This document shows positions 50,005 through 59,093 of a DNA stretch of 64,000 nt, piece by piece; position 1 is the stretch's first letter, and each line of letters opens with the position of its first letter. Source of the DNA: Paenibacillus_E sp964253085. Its GTDB lineage: Bacteria; Bacillota; Bacilli; Paenibacillales; NBRC-103111. A program made the position numbers and the translations under genes. The notes beneath the pieces were generated by a model, which was given only the letters and a program-made list of their open reading frames with translations, searched no databases and was not told the DNA's origin. The stretch is taken from the NCBI RefSeq assembly GCF_964253085.1, contig NZ_CAXUQH020000001.1, positions 6,510,001-6,574,000 on the forward strand, given 5' to 3'.

Positions 50005-50370
50005 TCACCCTTTCGCCCAAACGTCCTCAAACACATCTTCTTTGAAGCCTACGGTCACCTTATGCCCATCCGTTACAATAGGTCGCTTAATTAATCGCCC
50101 ATTCGAGGCTAGCAAATCAAGCATTTGTTGTTGTGACATCCCCGGCAGCTTGTCTTTCAAATTCATTTCTTTGTAGACTTCACCTGATGTATTAAAAAAC
50201 TTCTTGATCTCAAAACCACTTAGCTGCAGCAAATCCGCTAGTTCCTTCGCTGAAGGCGGAGTTTCAAATAAAGCGACCTGATCTGTAATATCAATTTCGT
50301 GTGCTTTCAGCCACTTTACAGTACTTCGGCATGTCCCACATTTATCGTAACCATACACTTTAACTCCCAC
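50005..50370 (-). CDS. ArsC/Spx-family thioredoxin-fold protein
   Basis: A 121-residue protein starting at GTG 50370 (GGAG nine bases upstream). The redox motif CGTC at residues 11-14 (YDKCGTCRS) keeps the CxxC of Spx and of ArsC-like YusI proteins. LSGFEIKKFFNTSGEVYKEMNL near residue 50 (quoted in part) and SNGRLIKRPIV near 92 are typical of the family. The N-terminus lacks anything that identifies it as Spx over a thiol reductase; the RPIV segment matches YffB/ArsC relatives. It begins a possible five-gene co-directional unit ending with the DGQHR pair. Confidence 0.82.
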   Translation of the reverse strand: MGVKVYGYDKCGTCRSTVKWLKAHEIDITDQVALFETPPSAKELADLLQLSGFEIKKFFNTSGEVYKEMNLKDKLPGMSQQQMLDLLASNGRLIKRPIVTDGHKVTVGFKEDVFEDVWAKG

Positions 50371-50462
50371 GTTGTAATAACTCCTTTATGTCGTATGATG
50401 ATCAAATAGAACTACTTAAAATTTTGGGCTAATTACCAAGGAAAGTCAAGTAATTGCAAAGA

Positions 50463-50490
50463 AAAACCATCCAGAAATTGGAGTGGTTTT
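50463..50490 (-). terminator. Terminator after rluA-like gene
   Basis: AAAACCACTCC and GGATGGTTTT form a stem with a mismatch and a 7-nt loop, followed by TCTTTGC on the minus strand. It ends the cobalamin operon. Confidence 0.6.
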
Positions 50491-50497
50491 CGTTTTT

Positions 50498-51439
50498 TTA
50501 CCTTTTATCGCCTAACCATTGCTCAAGTTCGGATAAATCGGCAGGTAATGGCGCGTTAAATTCGGTCCATACCCTTGTACCTGGGTGCACAAAGCCGAGT
50601 TTAAACGCATGCAGCGCTTGACGATGTAACCGATTGCTGGCTTCAAGTTCAGCTGCATCATCCCTGTACTGTTCTAGTTGGTACATTTTATCCCCTAACA
50701 ACGGATGGCCCAAGTGGCGCATATGTACACGAATTTGATGCGTACGCCCCGTTTCCAGCCAAATCCGAACGAGTGCAGCTTTCTCGAATTGTTTCACGAC
50801 CTCATAATGCGTCACAGCAGCATAACCATCTGGCCTAACAATGCGTACATGAGGCTGCTCGTCATCACGATCTATAGGCTCATTGATCGTCCCCGAAGGT
50901 GAGGCAACCGTGCCCCAGACGAATGCGAGGTACTCTTTTTTCACGAGATGCTGAATCATTTGTTCCGAAATTTGTTGATGTACATAGGGTGTTTTCGCAA
51001 TAGCCAAGACGCCTGAGGTTTCTTGATCCAGTCGATGCACCGGGCGAAAACGGCACGTAATCCCTGCTTGCTGCCAATGGTACACAACCCCATTCGCAAT
51101 TGTATTCACGTAGTGACCATGCGTTGGATGTACGATGATACCTGCATCCTTAGCTAAAATTAGCAGATGCTCATCTTCGTGAAGAATATGCAGCGGAAGA
51201 TCTTGAGGCAGAATATCCTCGGATTGTTCTTCTTCCATCCGAATTTCTACACGATCGCCAGCCTTCACTTTGATATTGATGTACTGCCTTTCCCCGTTCA
51301 CCGTAATCCCACGCTCGGTAAGCTTAATGCGGGATAACAATTTCCGTGAGACCATCAATCTTTTTTGCAGCACCGTTTTGAGAATGAAGCCTTCTTCCTC
51401 TGGCGGGACAATGTATACTAGTGGTTCATAATAGCTCAT
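50498..51439 (-). CDS. RluA-family pseudouridine synthase
   Basis: A 313-residue enzyme that converts uridine to pseudouridine in rRNA or tRNA. An S4-like N-terminus (about 20-80) is followed by the catalytic domain with HRLDQETSGV (aspartate near residue 140), the family's active-site motif, and later RTHQIRVHMRHLGHPLLGD near 240 (quoted in part). It probably corresponds to RluD or YlyB-type enzymes; the target cannot be read. Its start overlaps the stop of pduO by 4 nt, so it is translationally coupled to the cobalamin operon, which is an odd position for an RNA-modifying enzyme. Confidence 0.88.
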   Translation of the reverse strand: MSYYEPLVYIVPPEEEGFILKTVLQKRLMVSRKLLSRIKLTERGITVNGERQYINIKVKAGDRVEIRMEEEQSEDILPQDLPLHILHEDEHLLILAKDAGIIVHPTHGHYVNTIANGVVYHWQQAGITCRFRPVHRLDQETSGVLAIAKTPYVHQQISEQMIQHLVKKEYLAFVWGTVASPSGTINEPIDRDDEQPHVRIVRPDGYAAVTHYEVVKQFEKAALVRIWLETGRTHQIRVHMRHLGHPLLGDKMYQLEQYRDDAAELEASNRLHRQALHAFKLGFVHPGTRVWTEFNAPLPADLSELEQWLGDKR

Positions 51440-52005
51440 GATTTACGTTTAAACACCTCAGCACTGCGTATATATTCTACATCAGCAATTCCCTCACGGA
51501 AGTTCGCGGTGCGAGCAATCGTGAAGAAAAAGTCCGACAACCGGTTTAAATATCTGCGCACCTCGGGATTAATTTCCTGTGTGCGGGCTAGTGTTACGAC
51601 TAGACGTTCAGCTCTACGGCAAACCGTACGACATACATGTAAAGTAGAGGATACGGTCCCACCTCCAGGCAAAATAAAGCGAGTGATATCTGGCGTCTCG
51701 GCATCATATTTATCAATCCAAGCTTCTAACGCATCCACCATGTCTGCCGTAACTTTATAGGGACGCAAATCCTGCTTCAGCAGCGCAAGATCTGCCCCGC
51801 AATCAAACAGTTCATGCTGAACCTGCAGCAAATCTGGCAATAAATCCGGGTATTTTTGCGGATCCATGAAGCTCATCGCTTGACCTAGGAAGCTATTCAG
51901 CTCATCCGTCGTTCCATAGGCCTCGACTCGATCATCATCTTTGTCTACACGACCACCAATCACACCGGTTTGGCCAGCATCTCCCGTACGCGTATATATT
52001 TTCAT
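51436..52005 (-). CDS. pduO: ATP:cob(I)alamin adenosyltransferase, PduO type
   Basis: A 189-residue enzyme that attaches the 5'-deoxyadenosyl group of coenzyme B12. N-terminal TRTGDAGQTGVIGG near residue 5 binds ATP, and VEAYGTTDELNSFLGQA near 28 and the R-x-x-C-R-RAER-type segment (VCRRAERLV near 130) match PduO/CobO-type adenosyltransferases. PLP or corrin reductase domains are absent. It lies 2 nt after cobQ and overlaps rluA. Confidence 0.92.
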   Translation of the reverse strand: MKIYTRTGDAGQTGVIGGRVDKDDDRVEAYGTTDELNSFLGQAMSFMDPQKYPDLLPDLLQVQHELFDCGADLALLKQDLRPYKVTADMVDALEAWIDKYDAETPDITRFILPGGGTVSSTLHVCRTVCRRAERLVVTLARTQEINPEVRRYLNRLSDFFFTIARTANFREGIADVEYIRSAEVFKRKS

Positions 52006-52006
52006 C

Positions 52007-53599
52007 TTAAAACCCCTCCCGTTTCGTAGGATGTGTTATTTCCATCATCTCATAAACTCGCTTCATATCCAAGTGAGCTCGTACATGCTCAGCTAATCGA
52101 TCAAACGCCGCTTCTCGGCGCTCCTTATAACGAAGTCCTTGCGCGATAGGCGTTAGACCTTTATGTAAACGGATCTGGTTTAACCAAGCTCTACGGAAAT
52201 CATCATTGTGCAAAATACCATGGATATAGGTTCCCCACACACGACCATCTAGCGAAACCGCTCCGTCATGATGAAGTGGAGTTTCTAGTTGTGCGGCTGA
52301 GTCTGTACTCGTTTGAGGAGCTATGTGAAAAGGAGGCACGATTTCATGCACATATTGCGTCCTGCCCATGTGGATTTCATAGCCATCAATAACAAAATTC
52401 GCTGCGAATAGCGTGCTGACACCTTGTACCCTTACAGTTCGTTTATCCGGCGTGAACACCGTTTCTGTCGGAAGCAGCCCTAAACCTCCAAGCTCAGCAT
52501 GCTCTGATTCGTACCCATCAGGATCCGAAAGTGTGACACCCAGCATCTGATAACCCGCACAGATACCAACGATCCAACCTTTTTCCTCGTGAGCAAAAGT
52601 GACTAATCGCGCAGCCAGGCCTGACTTCTTCAGATAGTGTAAGTCTTCCATCGTATTCTTGCTTCCCGGAAGCAAAACGACGTCAGGCTCCCCCCATTCA
52701 GCTAACGAATCAATATATCGGAAATGAACGTCGGCTTCTTCTTGCAGCGGATCAAAATCTGTAAAGTTCGAAAGACGAGGCAAGCGAATTACGGCGACGT
52801 CCAATTGATCTGCTTGTTTTCCTAGACTGCTCGGAGATCTTCTGGTTTGAGCACGTTTGGAATCAAGTGAAGCTGAGTCTTCGTCCTCAATACCCAACTG
52901 CTGTAAATAGGGAATAACACCGAGAACTGGCTTCCCTGTACGCTCCTCCAGCCAATCCAAGCCTGGCTTCAGCAGACTGACATCCCCGCGAAATTTATTA
53001 ATAATAAAGCCTTGCACCCGATCTCGTTCTTCTGGGGTCAGAATTTCAAGCGTACCCACAATCGAAGCGAACACCCCGCCACGATCAATATCAGCAACCA
53101 GAAGAACCGGTGAATCTGCCCAACCAGCCAATCTCATATTGACGATGTCTCGATCCTTGAGATTAACCTCAGCTGGACTTCCTGCCCCTTCCAGAACGAC
53201 AATGTCATGCCCACTGCGCAGACGTTCTAAAGCATCTTTCACAATGACTTCCGCTTGTGGCAAATAGGATTCCCTATACGTCCTTGCATCCAAATCGGCA
53301 TAAGGCTTACCATGAACAACAACTTGAGCGACCATGTCTTGCTTAGGCTTGAGCAGAATCGGGTTCATATCCGTCGTAGCGATAATTCGGCAAGCATCTG
53401 CTTGCACACCTTGCGCCCTGCCTATTTCTTTGCCATCGAAAGTGATGTAAGAATTGAGTGACATATTTTGCGATTTAAAGGGCGCTGTCTGCCAGCCGTC
53501 CTGTACGAAAATACGGCACAAGGCCGCCGTAAGAATACTTTTGCCAACATCGGAAGCTGTGCCTTGAATCATGAGAACCGCTGACTTTGATTCACACAT
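52007..53599 (-). CDS. cobQ: Cobyric acid synthase
   Basis: A 530-residue enzyme that amidates adenosylcobyrinic acid a,c-diamide at four positions using glutamine. The start at 53599 follows GGAGG. The DTBS-like ATP domain has MIQGTASDVGKS (P-loop-like) near residue 10; NMRLAGWADSPVLLVADIDRGG-type sequence near 150 follows. The class I glutamine amidotransferase domain has GICAGYQML with the nucleophile cysteine near residue 340, HGILHNDDFRR near 460. It overlaps cobD by 8 nt. Confidence 0.94.
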   Translation of the reverse strand: MCESKSAVLMIQGTASDVGKSILTAALCRIFVQDGWQTAPFKSQNMSLNSYITFDGKEIGRAQGVQADACRIIATTDMNPILLKPKQDMVAQVVVHGKPYADLDARTYRESYLPQAEVIVKDALERLRSGHDIVVLEGAGSPAEVNLKDRDIVNMRLAGWADSPVLLVADIDRGGVFASIVGTLEILTPEERDRVQGFIINKFRGDVSLLKPGLDWLEERTGKPVLGVIPYLQQLGIEDEDSASLDSKRAQTRRSPSSLGKQADQLDVAVIRLPRLSNFTDFDPLQEEADVHFRYIDSLAEWGEPDVVLLPGSKNTMEDLHYLKKSGLAARLVTFAHEEKGWIVGICAGYQMLGVTLSDPDGYESEHAELGGLGLLPTETVFTPDKRTVRVQGVSTLFAANFVIDGYEIHMGRTQYVHEIVPPFHIAPQTSTDSAAQLETPLHHDGAVSLDGRVWGTYIHGILHNDDFRRAWLNQIRLHKGLTPIAQGLRYKERREAAFDRLAEHVRAHLDMKRVYEMMEITHPTKREGF

Positions 53600-54701
53600 G
53601 GCCTGTACCTCCACTCTTAGTTAAATCGTTCATCACGCTGCGCAAACCTTGTAGTAAACGCTCGTTATCCTCACGTAGACGAATGGCTACGCGACAATAG
53701 CGTTCATTTAGACCCTCAAATAACGAAGCATCCCGAATCAGAATCCCTTGGTGGCCCATAACCTGTTGAGCCTGTTTTACGGTAATTCCACTAGACACAG
53801 GAAATGAAAACAACAAGAAGTTCACATCACTAGGCACAACTTCCAAGCCCATATGGCGCAGCTGCTCTATAAGCCAAGGCTTCTCGACGCGCAGCCACTC
53901 TCTAGTGGATTGTTCAAACGCTTCATCTTCCAGAACCGCAACCCCCATACGTTGAGCGAGGTAGTTCACACTCCATTGTACCTGCTGCTGTCGCAGATGC
54001 TGGATGAGATCAGGGTGAGTCACCATAAAACCTAAACGAATGCCTGGGATCGAATAAAACTTCGTCATCGAACGGATCACAATCAGGTCATGGCTTGTTG
54101 AGGCAAGCTTCAGCAGCGAATGCTCTGACTCCTGAGGAACAAAATCCATAAAGGCCTCATCGAGCACAAGCTTACGCTGACTCTGGAGTAGATTGCTAAG
54201 CACGTTGCTTGAAAGCAGTTTGCCTGTCGGATTATTGGGATGCCCAAGGAAAAACAAATCAACAGCTGGCAGCACCGCTTCGACATCCTGCCATTGTAGT
54301 TCGAACTGATGCCGAGGGCTTAATGGGATATTGGTTATCCTGCCTCGCGTTTTGTGAACCGCTTCCTCATATTCGCTAAAAGACGGCCTAGCAAGCCCCG
54401 TCGTGCTTGGCTTCAACACACGGATGATCAAATCGATCAGCTCTGCGGCACCATTTCCAACTAAAATACTCTCAGGATCAATCCCGTATTTCTGAGCTAG
54501 CTTTCGGCGAAGCTCACGCACAGCAGGATCTGGATATTTGACGATATCGTACCAGCTCGCTGTTAGAATCTCTTTGATCACCTCAGGAGGCCCTAGAGGG
54601 TTCATATTCGAGCTGTAGTCCAGAAACTGCTCCTTCGGTCGATGAAAAGCTTCCTCCGCTGACCACAGATCCCCTCCGTGTCCGTAACGCTCTAACATCA
54701 T
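53592..54701 (-). CDS. cobD: Threonine-phosphate decarboxylase
   Basis: A 369-residue PLP enzyme that makes (R)-1-amino-2-propanol phosphate for the nucleotide loop. Begins MMLERYGHGGD, typical of CobD. The start at 54701 has AAAGGA upstream. The PLP lysine is in IRSMTKFYSIPG near residue 215. YSSNMNPLGPPE near 27, GNGAAELIDL near 80, and LGHPNNPTGK near 155 are as in CobD/HisC relatives. Other genes in the operon support CobD rather than histidinol-phosphate aminotransferase. Confidence 0.9.
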   Translation of the reverse strand: MMLERYGHGGDLWSAEEAFHRPKEQFLDYSSNMNPLGPPEVIKEILTASWYDIVKYPDPAVRELRRKLAQKYGIDPESILVGNGAAELIDLIIRVLKPSTTGLARPSFSEYEEAVHKTRGRITNIPLSPRHQFELQWQDVEAVLPAVDLFFLGHPNNPTGKLLSSNVLSNLLQSQRKLVLDEAFMDFVPQESEHSLLKLASTSHDLIVIRSMTKFYSIPGIRLGFMVTHPDLIQHLRQQQVQWSVNYLAQRMGVAVLEDEAFEQSTREWLRVEKPWLIEQLRHMGLEVVPSDVNFLLFSFPVSSGITVKQAQQVMGHQGILIRDASLFEGLNERYCRVAIRLREDNERLLQGLRSVMNDLTKSGGTGHV

Positions 54702-54737
54702 AGTCATTCCTTTCACGAAAAGATTACAGTCCCTATC

Positions 54738-55559
54738 CTATAGGCCAATGATGATGATGACGGCTAGCAACAGCACGCTCTCCAGCAGCTCATTTAAAGC
54801 GCCATACGTATCTCCGGTAAGTCCACCTAGCTTGGAGCTGATATAAGCTGCAATCCCGCTTCCAACTATCGTGGTGATTGCCATAAAGCTTAGGACGATG
54901 CTCCAACTCGGTAACTTAGTTGTGTTACTAATGCAAATACATAACGTAGTAGTTAATAGGGCTACTAAAAGAGATACCGTAACATGCTTGCTATTAACAC
55001 CACGGAACAGACTGCCTAACCCCGAATTCGGCCTTGCGTAAGGCCACATTCTAATGGCCGCAACCATGAACCAACGACTCCAGATCGGTACGATGGCCAG
55101 TAGGAGAAGCAGACTTCCTTGTCCCCCTGCTCGGTTGGTGTCCAGCATGGTATAGAGCAAGGAAAATTTTAGCAATAGATGCAGGACACACACAATAACG
55201 CCCATTGCGCCGACACGGCTATCCTTCATAATCTCGAGCATTTGCTCACGGGGGCGGTGACTGAGAATCCCATCTGCGGTATCCATTAGGCCATCAAGAT
55301 GCAGTCCGCCTGTGAGAATTACCCAGATCGTTAGGAGTAGGACAGCTGCTGGCATGGTTAGCAACACGTGGGAGAGCCCTTCTCCTGCCAACAGGAGAAG
55401 CAGTCCAATTACGAAGCCAACAAGCGGATAAAAGACAGAGCTGCGCTGAAACACGCGATCGGTATAGTCAATCTGCACCGGAATCGGCAGACGTGTTAGG
55501 AATTGAAAGGCGGCTAGACAGGCTCTCAGCCAGTCTACCAAAGCATGAATACGACGCAC
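54738..55559 (-). CDS. cobS: Adenosylcobinamide-GDP ribazoletransferase
   Basis: A 273-residue membrane enzyme that joins adenosylcobinamide-GDP with alpha-ribazole (phosphate). The GTG at 55559 follows GGGAGGACTCC. Motifs: FLTRLPIP near 22, the acidic GGLHLDGLMDTADG near 85, RDSRVG-like KDSRVGAMG near 113, and TGDTYGALNEL near 250, which bind Mg2+ and substrate. About six to seven hydrophobic helices are present. It overlaps cbiB by 25 nt. Confidence 0.93.
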   Translation of the reverse strand: MRRIHALVDWLRACLAAFQFLTRLPIPVQIDYTDRVFQRSSVFYPLVGFVIGLLLLLAGEGLSHVLLTMPAAVLLLTIWVILTGGLHLDGLMDTADGILSHRPREQMLEIMKDSRVGAMGVIVCVLHLLLKFSLLYTMLDTNRAGGQGSLLLLLAIVPIWSRWFMVAAIRMWPYARPNSGLGSLFRGVNSKHVTVSLLVALLTTTLCICISNTTKLPSWSIVLSFMAITTIVGSGIAAYISSKLGGLTGDTYGALNELLESVLLLAVIIIIGL

Positions 55560-56533
55560 AGGAGTCCTCCCATCACTACAAAACTGACGCCGTATAGCAT
55601 GCTCACGGCGTTCACGATATCTCGCTGCGTTCGCGGACGCAGCGGCCAGCCCAGGCGGGCACGCTCACTTGCCGCGCCGCCATAGACGTTCAGCCCGCCG
55701 AGCTCGATCCCGAGTGCCCCGGCTACCGCCGACTCTGGGATCCCGCTGTTCGGGCTGGGGTGTAGATGCGCGAAGCGGCGAATCGCCGCCGCCGCGCGTG
55801 GAGCTGAGAGGCCCGGCTTCGCCAGGGCCACGAGGATCAGCAGGATCCCGGTGAGCCGCGCCGGGATCCAGTTCAGGGCGTCGTCCCAGCGGGCCGACGC
55901 GGTGCCGAAATGACGGTATCTGTCATTTCGGTAACCGACCATCGAATCTAGCGTATTCGATGCACGATATAGCATCGCCAGCGGCGCACCGCCGATGAGC
56001 GCATAGAACAAGGGCGCGATGACCGCGTCCACGATGTTCTCCGCGACCGTCTCCACGACGGCTCGCGTGAGCTCCTCCTCGTGGAGCGCATCCGTATCCC
56101 GGCCTACGATGTAGCCGGTGTACTTGCGAGCATCCGCGAGATTGCCTGCGCGCAGCGGATTGTAGACTAGATACGCGGCATCCTTTAAGCCTTTGATCGC
56201 CACCGTCGTGGAGATAAGCCAGGTTGAAACGGCGTACCCTAGCCAAGGATGAATATCGTTTGCGAAATGTACCAGCACAAGTACCACAATAAAGCTTAGC
56301 GTGATTGTGGTAAGCATGAGTAGGACACCTTTCATTCGCAGCCATCTTGAGTGCTTATCTACTGGAATAGTCGTTGTCACTTCTCTAGGATGCAGTCTAT
56401 CCTCTACCCAACGGATCCAGCGTCCAATGATAATAACTGGATGCGTGGGCCATTTCGGGTCACCAATCATCCAGTCCAATGCAATCGCAGCAGCCGTCAT
56501 CCAGACGAGTTCCTGCCATGTATATATCCACAT
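55535..56533 (-). CDS. cbiB: Adenosylcobinamide-phosphate synthase
   Basis: A 332-residue membrane enzyme that attaches aminopropanol phosphate to cobyric acid. N-terminal DWMIGDPKWPTHPVIIIGRWI near 20 (quoted in part), the central ARKYTGYIVGRDTD near 138, VAENIVDAVIAPLFYALIGG near 165, and RYRHFGTASARWDD near 205 are conserved CbiB/CobD segments. The stretch at about 55600-56150 is conspicuously G+C-rich compared with the gene's 5' part and with most neighbours, while still coding for a normal protein. Alternative frames in this stretch are shadows. Confidence 0.93.
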   Translation of the reverse strand: MWIYTWQELVWMTAAAIALDWMIGDPKWPTHPVIIIGRWIRWVEDRLHPREVTTTIPVDKHSRWLRMKGVLLMLTTITLSFIVVLVLVHFANDIHPWLGYAVSTWLISTTVAIKGLKDAAYLVYNPLRAGNLADARKYTGYIVGRDTDALHEEELTRAVVETVAENIVDAVIAPLFYALIGGAPLAMLYRASNTLDSMVGYRNDRYRHFGTASARWDDALNWIPARLTGILLILVALAKPGLSAPRAAAAIRRFAHLHPSPNSGIPESAVAGALGIELGGLNVYGGAASERARLGWPLRPRTQRDIVNAVSMLYGVSFVVMGGLLCVVFMLW

Positions 56534-56565
56534 AAGGGCTTCACCATTCCGTACTTACTTCTCTA

Positions 56566-57126
56566 TTAGTCTAACATATAAGCTCTACTTTTTAATTCGA
56601 TCGGGATACCAACCGTAACCAGAAAAACCTGCTGACAAACTTCAGCCACACGCTGATTCATGCGTCCAGCCAAATCTCTGAATTGACGGCCTAGGGGGTA
56701 TTCTGGCACAATACCGTCGCCAACTTCATTCGTAACTAAGATGAGTTGTCCACTGTAGGAGGACACGACGTCCACGAGCTCGTCAATTTGCTTTATCACG
56801 AGTTGCGCTGCATCGCTCATGCCTTCGTAGTGGAGCAGCCAGTTCGTCAGCCATAGCGTCAGACAGTCCACTAACACTACAGCACCTTCGCTGCTCTCAT
56901 GAAGCTGCTCGAGACAGTCTCGCAGCGCATAAGGCTCCTCCCGGGTTTCCCAAGGGAATCCCGATTGAAGCCTTTGCTGCTGGTGCAGCCCCACCCGCTC
57001 CCTCATTTCCTCATCGTAGATGTGGGAGGTCGCAATGTAAATCCCCTGCTTGCCGCGATGCATCGCCAGCTTCTCGGCGAAGGAGCTCTTGCCGCTGCGC
57101 GCCCCGCCAGTTACCAGAACCGCCAT
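56566..57126 (-). CDS. cobU: Adenosylcobinamide kinase/adenosylcobinamide-phosphate guanylyltransferase
   Basis: A 186-residue bifunctional nucleotide-transfer enzyme. The start at 57126 follows ACGGAGG; the frame open to 57168 adds an unsupported N-terminus. MAVLVTGGARSGKSSFAE holds the P-loop GGARSGKS (7-14). YIATSHIYDEEMRERV near 34 contains the GMP-transfer region, VLVDCLTLWLTNWL near 88, and LVTNEVGDGIVPEYPLGRQFRDLAGRMNQ near 125 (quoted in parts) are typical. It lies 61 nt after cobT. Confidence 0.93.
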   Translation of the reverse strand: MAVLVTGGARSGKSSFAEKLAMHRGKQGIYIATSHIYDEEMRERVGLHQQQRLQSGFPWETREEPYALRDCLEQLHESSEGAVVLVDCLTLWLTNWLLHYEGMSDAAQLVIKQIDELVDVVSSYSGQLILVTNEVGDGIVPEYPLGRQFRDLAGRMNQRVAEVCQQVFLVTVGIPIELKSRAYMLD

Positions 57127-57187
57127 CGTGTTCGCCTCCGTCTCTCTGCTTCTTCCATGCTGCTCCACGTACTCGCCGCTATTATCT

Positions 57188-58288
57188 TTATTCCCTCGAA
57201 ACGCCTGCGCTTTCGAAGGTCGCCATTTCCTTCATGATCTTGCCTGCGGCATCGATCAAGTTGAACACAAGCACTGCACCTGTGCCTTCACCAAGTCGCA
57301 TATCCATTTGCAGCATCGCTGCGAGGCCAACCGACTCGAGCAGCTTCGTATGTCCCTGCTCCTGTGACAAGTGCGAGGCGAGCATGTAGGACGCGCTTAG
57401 CGGAGCTAATCGGCTCGCCACGAGCGCCGCGGTCGACGAGATGAACCCGTCGACAACAACCGGGCAGCGATGCTTCGCTGCGCCCAGGATCACCCCAACG
57501 AGACCGGCGATCTCCAATCCGCCGACCTTACTCAACACCTCAAGCGCATACTCACCGCTTAAGCCTGCACTTGCATCTGCACTTGCCTCTGCTCCTGTCC
57601 CCCGTACACGCAGCCCATTCACGTCCAGCGCCTTATTCACAACCGACTGCTTATGCAGCCAAGTCGCATCGTCAATGCCCGTTCCACGACCTACAGCAAG
57701 GCCAGCGTCTAAACCCGTCAATGCACATAAGATCGCTGCACTCGCTGTCGTATTCCCGATCCCCATTTCGCCAGTGGCGAAAAGTCGATACCCTTTTGCC
57801 ACCAAATCATCCACAATTTCACTACCTGCAAGAATCGCTTCAATGGTCTCCTCCAGGGTAAGAGCCGCTTCCTTCGCCATGTTGCGCGTGCCTTTTCTAA
57901 CTTTGCGCGAGACGAGACTAGGATGCTCCAAATCCGCATTAACCCCCATATCCACACAAACCACATCAGCTCCAGCATGTCTAGCTAGGACATTAACAGC
58001 AGCCCCGCCATACAGGAAATTGAGCACCATTTGCGGTGTCACTGCCGCTGGAAACGCACTGATGCCTTCCTCACAAACACCATGATCACCAGCCATGACG
58101 ATAACGGCTTTTTTCTCAAAAGTCGGCATCACCTCACCTGTAATCCCTGCGACTTGGCGTGCGATATCCTCCAGCTTCCCTAAGCTTCCTTGCGGTTTCG
58201 TCAATTGGTTCAGATGGTCATTGGCTTGAAGAGCCACTTCATGATGGATCGGTTCAATCGCGTTAATCAAGTTATGTAAATTGTTCAT
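57188..58288 (-). CDS. cobT: Nicotinate-nucleotide--dimethylbenzimidazole phosphoribosyltransferase
   Basis: A 366-residue enzyme that activates the lower ligand to alpha-ribazole phosphate. The start at 58288 follows GGAGGAAG. LTKPQGSLGKLEDIARQVAGI near 30 (quoted in part), VIVMAGDHGVCEEGISAFP near 65, NFLYGGAAVNVLARHAGADV near 95 and GEMGIGNTTASAA near 185 are CobT signatures; the catalytic glutamate is near the C-terminus. No bluB is in the window, so 5,6-dimethylbenzimidazole or another base is probably obtained elsewhere. Confidence 0.93.
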   Translation of the reverse strand: MNNLHNLINAIEPIHHEVALQANDHLNQLTKPQGSLGKLEDIARQVAGITGEVMPTFEKKAVIVMAGDHGVCEEGISAFPAAVTPQMVLNFLYGGAAVNVLARHAGADVVCVDMGVNADLEHPSLVSRKVRKGTRNMAKEAALTLEETIEAILAGSEIVDDLVAKGYRLFATGEMGIGNTTASAAILCALTGLDAGLAVGRGTGIDDATWLHKQSVVNKALDVNGLRVRGTGAEASADASAGLSGEYALEVLSKVGGLEIAGLVGVILGAAKHRCPVVVDGFISSTAALVASRLAPLSASYMLASHLSQEQGHTKLLESVGLAAMLQMDMRLGEGTGAVLVFNLIDAAGKIMKEMATFESAGVSRE

Positions 58289-58311
58289 TATCGTCTTCCT
58301 CCGAACTTTCA

Positions 58312-59088
58312 TTATTTCCCAGGTTGTAATAAAATCTGCGGTACTTCACTAACAGGATGCTTGAGTACAATCGGCTCTGTTCCGTATACTTCTGCTATTT
58401 GCGTACTCGTAATAATTTCTGCAGGCGTTCCAATGGCGGTTACCCGCCCCTCGTGTACGATCATCAATCTTGTGCAATATTGCGCAGCCAAATTCAAATC
58501 ATGCAGAACAGCTACAACTGTTAATTCCGACTCTTGCTGCCAGGAACGAATATAATCCATCATCTGTATTTGATAGCCGATATCTAGAAAGGTAGTGGGC
58601 TCATCGAGCATGAGCAAGCTTGGTTGCTGGGCCATCACCTTAGCCAGTGCAACACGTTGCCGCTCCCCACCACTTAGTCGCTCAATCGTTCGATCTACAA
58701 GCCCTTCCAGCTCAAGCTTTGTGATAATGGCATCAATAAGTCCATCCGATTCAGCCATATCTTCCCCAAGCCAATTTTGGAACGGATAGCGTCCCATCTC
58801 CACGACTTCACGAACCGTGAAGCCAACAGGAGGCAAAGCATCTTGCTGAAGAACAGCGAGCCATTTAGCAAGCTCCTTTCGCGAATACGAAGATACCGGT
58901 TTTCCCTTTACACACACTTTCCCATGCAAGACAGGATCCACGCCTGAGAGAAGTCGAAGCAGGGTAGATTTCCCGCTGCCATTAGGGCCAATGATCCCAA
59001 AAAACTCCCCCTGCCCGACCTCAAAGCTCATATTATTTAGCACTTGTTGTTCTCGAAAGCTCTGAAAGAGCTGCTCCACTTGAATCAT
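58312..59088 (-). CDS. btuD: Vitamin B12 ABC transporter ATP-binding protein
   Basis: A 258-residue FecCD-type ATPase. The start at 59088 has AGAGG nine bases upstream. Walker A GPNGSGKSTLLRLL near residue 35, Q-loop AVLQQDALP near 80, signature LSGGERQRVALA near 138, Walker B LLMLDEPTTFLD near 160 and the H-loop in VAVLHDLNLAAQY near 190 are all present. It works with btuC and btuF; substrate corrinoid is inferred from the riboswitch and operon, because FecCD ATPases for siderophores look the same. Confidence 0.9.
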   Translation of the reverse strand: MIQVEQLFQSFREQQVLNNMSFEVGQGEFFGIIGPNGSGKSTLLRLLSGVDPVLHGKVCVKGKPVSSYSRKELAKWLAVLQQDALPPVGFTVREVVEMGRYPFQNWLGEDMAESDGLIDAIITKLELEGLVDRTIERLSGGERQRVALAKVMAQQPSLLMLDEPTTFLDIGYQIQMMDYIRSWQQESELTVVAVLHDLNLAAQYCTRLMIVHEGRVTAIGTPAEIITSTQIAEVYGTEPIVLKHPVSEVPQILLQPGK

Positions 59089-59093
59089 CGTGA

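Noticed and set aside
55669..55854. A plus-strand ORF in the G+C-rich part of cbiB
   Set aside because: It is a compositional shadow of cbiB, which has full family motifs in the other frame.
57441..58085. A 214-residue plus-strand ORF opposite cobT
   Set aside because: It has no recognisable start site or family features and lies wholly antisense to a well-supported gene.
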